Positions 62,092 to 64,000 of a stretch of 64,000 nt of DNA are shown piece after piece (position 1 is the stretch's first letter; each line of letters begins with the position of its first letter). Under the pieces are notes generated by a model, which saw only the letters and a program-made list of their open reading frames with translations, did not search any database and had not been told where the DNA came from. This DNA comes from Dissulfurirhabdus thermomarina (lineage in GTDB: Bacteria > Desulfobacterota > Dissulfuribacteria > Dissulfuribacterales > Dissulfurirhabdaceae): NCBI RefSeq assembly GCF_012979235.1, contig NZ_JAATWC010000001.1, positions 186,001-250,000 of the forward strand. Direction: 5' to 3'. Made by a program: the position numbers and the translations under genes.

Positions 62092-63003
62092 ATGCGGTAT
62101 CTTACCCCTTCATCTCGTCCGGGCGGCGCGGCCCTGGCGGCCCTGCTGTTCCTCGTGTCCCTGGCCGGGCCGTCCTTGGCCGACCCCCTCCCCGACATCA
62201 CCCTCGCCAACGTCTACCTCGACCAGTACTGCAACATCCACGTCTCCGCTGCCAACATCGGCCAGGCGGGGGTCCCCCTGGGCAAGTACCCCATGTCCGA
62301 AAACGTCCGGGTGGCCGTCTACCTCGACGGCCAGACGGGGAGCAACTGGTGCAGCACCTACCTTTCGACCTTCGACCCGAACCGGTCCCTGAGCCATCCC
62401 GCCGGCTCCGTCACCGGGCAGATGGGCCGGCGGCTCGACCCGGGCCAGCCCCACGAGGTCCGGGTAGTCTTCGACCCCGCCGCCAGCCTGGACGAGGTGA
62501 CCAAGGCCAACAACAGCATCACGCGGACGCTCACCTGCCAGCGCCCGCTGCCGGACCTCGCGGTCACCTCGGTCACCCTCACGCCCCCCACGGCGGCCGG
62601 TTTCTGCGAGATCAAGGTCACCGTGCGGAACATCGGCCAGGGCGAGATCCCGCCCGACGAGTTCTCCCATGGGTATCTCGATTTCAGCGCCGGCGGGGTG
62701 CGGAACGGGTATTCCTTTCCGTACATCGACAAGGCGGGCGCCCTGCGTCACCCGGGCGGCGAGATCCAGGTCTCCCCGCCGGGGGCCCTCGGGCGGGTCG
62801 CCCGGAACCAGGCCGTGACCCTGACCGTGGACGCGGACAGCGACGGGCCGGGCAACCACCAGAGCACCATCGTGGAGTCCAACGAGGCCAACAACCGCGT
62901 CACCCGCGTCCTTCGCTGCCTTCCCACCTTCCAGACGAAGCCGCTTCCGGGGCCCCTGGCACCGAAGCCGCGGACGATCCCCAGGATCCCCAGGTCGCGC
63001 TGA
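62092..63003 (+). CDS. Secreted protein with two CARDB-type repeats
   Basis: A 303-residue exported protein. ATG at 62092 with AGGAGG ahead; Sec signal peptide about 1-29 ending SLADPLPD. Two Ig-like CARDB units follow: PDITLANVYLDQYCNIHVSAANIGQAGVPLG...TKANNSITRTLTC (about 31-155) and PDLAVTSVTLTPPTAAGFCEIKVTVRNIGQGEIPP...NEANNRVTRVLRC (about 158-282). Each has one pair of cysteines. The tail is Pro/Arg-rich. CARDB modules are adhesive or structural domains of extracellular proteins. It could be a substrate of the type II system; no evidence links them. Confidence 0.85.
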   Translation: MRYLTPSSRPGGAALAALLFLVSLAGPSLADPLPDITLANVYLDQYCNIHVSAANIGQAGVPLGKYPMSENVRVAVYLDGQTGSNWCSTYLSTFDPNRSLSHPAGSVTGQMGRRLDPGQPHEVRVVFDPAASLDEVTKANNSITRTLTCQRPLPDLAVTSVTLTPPTAAGFCEIKVTVRNIGQGEIPPDEFSHGYLDFSAGGVRNGYSFPYIDKAGALRHPGGEIQVSPPGALGRVARNQAVTLTVDADSDGPGNHQSTIVESNEANNRVTRVLRCLPTFQTKPLPGPLAPKPRTIPRIPRSR

Positions 63004-63026
63004 GGGCGGCCCGACTCCGGCCGGGT

Positions 63027-63059
63027 GCCGCCGCGGTCAGGCCGCGGCGGCGTCTTTTT
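63027..63059 (+). terminator. Intrinsic terminator after the CARDB gene
   Basis: A perfect 10-bp stem (63027-63036 with 63042-63051), loop TCAGG, then GTCTTTTT. It lies 23 nt after the CARDB stop and overlaps the end of the converging rlmN gene, whose stop codon falls in the loop. Confidence 0.85.
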
Positions 63060-64000
63060 CCCGGCCGTCGGCCGTCCGTTGATCCTCGGCGTAGAGCTGG
63101 CCGCAGGCGGCGGCGATGTCCGTTCCGCGGCTCCGGCGGACCGTGGCGTTCAGGCCCGCCTCCAGCAGGACCTGCCGGAAGGCCTCCACGCGGTGGTCGG
63201 ACGGCCGGCGGAAGGGGATGCCGGGGCACTCGTTGAAGGGGATGAGGTTCACCTTGGCGCGGAGGCCTCGGAGGAGGTCCGCCAGGCGCCGGGCGTGGGC
63301 GGGCGCGTCGTTCACCCCGGCCAGGAGGAGATACTCGAAGGTGATCCGGCGCCGGCGGGGGAGGGGGTAGCGTCGGCAGGCCTCGAGGAGTTCGGCCAGG
63401 GGGTGGCGGCGGTTGACGGGCATGAGGCGGCTGCGGAGCTCGTCGTCCGGTGCATGGAGCGAGACGGCGAGGCCTACGTCCAGGCTCCGGCCGAGTTCCA
63501 GCATCTGGCGCGGGAGCCCGCAGGTGGAGACGGTGATCCGCCGCGTGGAGAAGTTGAGGCCGAGGTCGTCCGCCAGGATACGGATGGCCCGGGCCAGGGC
63601 GGGCAGGTTGGCGAGGGGCTCCCCCATGCCCATGAAGACGAGGTTGCGGACGGGCCCGGGCGCGTCCCCGAGCCGCTCCACGGCCGCGAGCACCTGGCCG
63701 GCGATCTCGCCCGGGGTGAGCTGGCGGACGAGGCCCATGCGGGCGGTGCGGCAGAAGCGGCAGCCCATGGCGCATCCGACCTGGCTCGAGACGCAGAGGG
63801 TGCGCCGGCGCTCCTCGGGGATGTAGACGCTCTCCACCCGGGCCCCGTCGGGGAGACGCCAGAGGAACTTCCGCGTCCCGTCCGCGGATCTCTGCTCCCC
63901 GGCGGCTGTGAAGCCCCGGATCTCGCCCGCTTCCGCCAGGGCCGCCCGGAGGTCCTTGCCGAGGTCCGTCATCTGCTGGAAGGAGACGGTCCCGGGCCGC
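63037..64000 (-). CDS. rlmN: RlmN, 23S rRNA/tRNA adenine-C2 methyltransferase (5' end outside window)
   Basis: Radical SAM enzyme methylating A2503 of 23S rRNA and A37 of some tRNAs. The frame stays open to the window edge: RPGTVSFQQ precedes MTDLGKDLR, and RlmN proteins have such sequence before 'MT.L.K.LR', so the true start is beyond 64000. Seen are CAMGCRFC (cluster), NLVFMGMGEPLAN, ITVSTCGLP, AVSLHAPDDELR, NLIPFNECPG and the C-terminal RGTDIAAACGQL with the methyl-accepting Cys. About 320 residues are inside the window. Confidence 0.96.
   Translation of the reverse strand, partial: RPGTVSFQQMTDLGKDLRAALAEAGEIRGFTAAGEQRSADGTRKFLWRLPDGARVESVYIPEERRRTLCVSSQVGCAMGCRFCRTARMGLVRQLTPGEIAGQVLAAVERLGDAPGPVRNLVFMGMGEPLANLPALARAIRILADDLGLNFSTRRITVSTCGLPRQMLELGRSLDVGLAVSLHAPDDELRSRLMPVNRRHPLAELLEACRRYPLPRRRRITFEYLLLAGVNDAPAHARRLADLLRGLRAKVNLIPFNECPGIPFRRPSDHRVEAFRQVLLEAGLNATVRRSRGTDIAAACGQLYAEDQRTADGREKDAAAA

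Overview
The window is a gene-dense, very GC-rich (about 70% by eye) chromosomal segment of a Gram-negative bacterium. LptE, Lnt, a type II secretion locus and a flagellar hook operon show a double membrane and motility. A nine-heme lipoprotein cytochrome, an anaerobic-type acyl-CoA dehydrogenase/ETF module, a small selenoprotein, and the gene order of the fatty-acid and riboflavin clusters point to Desulfobacterota (the former Deltaproteobacteria). This is inferred from gene content; no rRNA gene is present to confirm it.

Layout. 1-9945 (+): a type II secretion operon, gspG(end)-E-F-H-I-J-K-L-M-D and a GspC-like gene, mostly joined by ATGA/GTGA stop-start overlaps. 10026-20714 (-): an operon of a lysine-free GcvH-like protein, fabD and a UGA-containing selenoprotein; then moaA, murA, a secD-secF fusion, and the hook genes fliK-flgD-flgE behind a sigma-54 promoter. 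21015-24133 (+): an STT3/PglB-type oligosaccharyltransferase and a membrane glycosyltransferase. 24233-25822: purQ and tatC. 25819-44410 (+): a long collinear run starting at a good sigma-70 promoter: yceD-rpmF-plsX-fabH, then acyl-CoA dehydrogenase-etfB-ferredoxin-etfA, then fabG-acpP-fabF-rpiB-glyA-comEB-nrdR-ribD-ribE-ribBA-ribH-nusB-leuS-lptE. 44446-49334: rpsT (-), then an MscS channel, a serine hydrolase, a CCA-adding-type enzyme and a YhcC radical SAM protein. 49351-52702 (-): prfB with a programmed +1 frameshift, lnt and an HsdR-N-like protein. 52703-53354: an AT-rich, apparently gene-free island. 53355-55533 (+): trmJ-like and the nonaheme cytochrome. 55555-57857 (-): an rRNA m5C methylase, its detached PUA-like domain, a YjbQ protein and a small membrane protein. 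58026-62012: an MBL hydrolase, a GAF/HD-GYP protein, a cyclic-nucleotide-binding domain protein, a NifX-like and a YkgJ-like protein. 62092-63003: a secreted CARDB-repeat protein. 63037-64000 (-): rlmN, cut by the window end.

Points of most interest. (i) The 68-residue selenoprotein has a CxxU motif and a textbook bacterial SECIS hairpin. (ii) An acyl-CoA dehydrogenase with a bifurcating-looking ETF and a free-standing 2[4Fe-4S] ferredoxin sits inside the fatty-acid-synthesis operon, where fabD is usually found; fabD itself has moved next to (iii) a GcvH homologue that has no lysine at all and so cannot be lipoylated. No tRNA, rRNA, CRISPR array, insertion sequence or prophage was seen.
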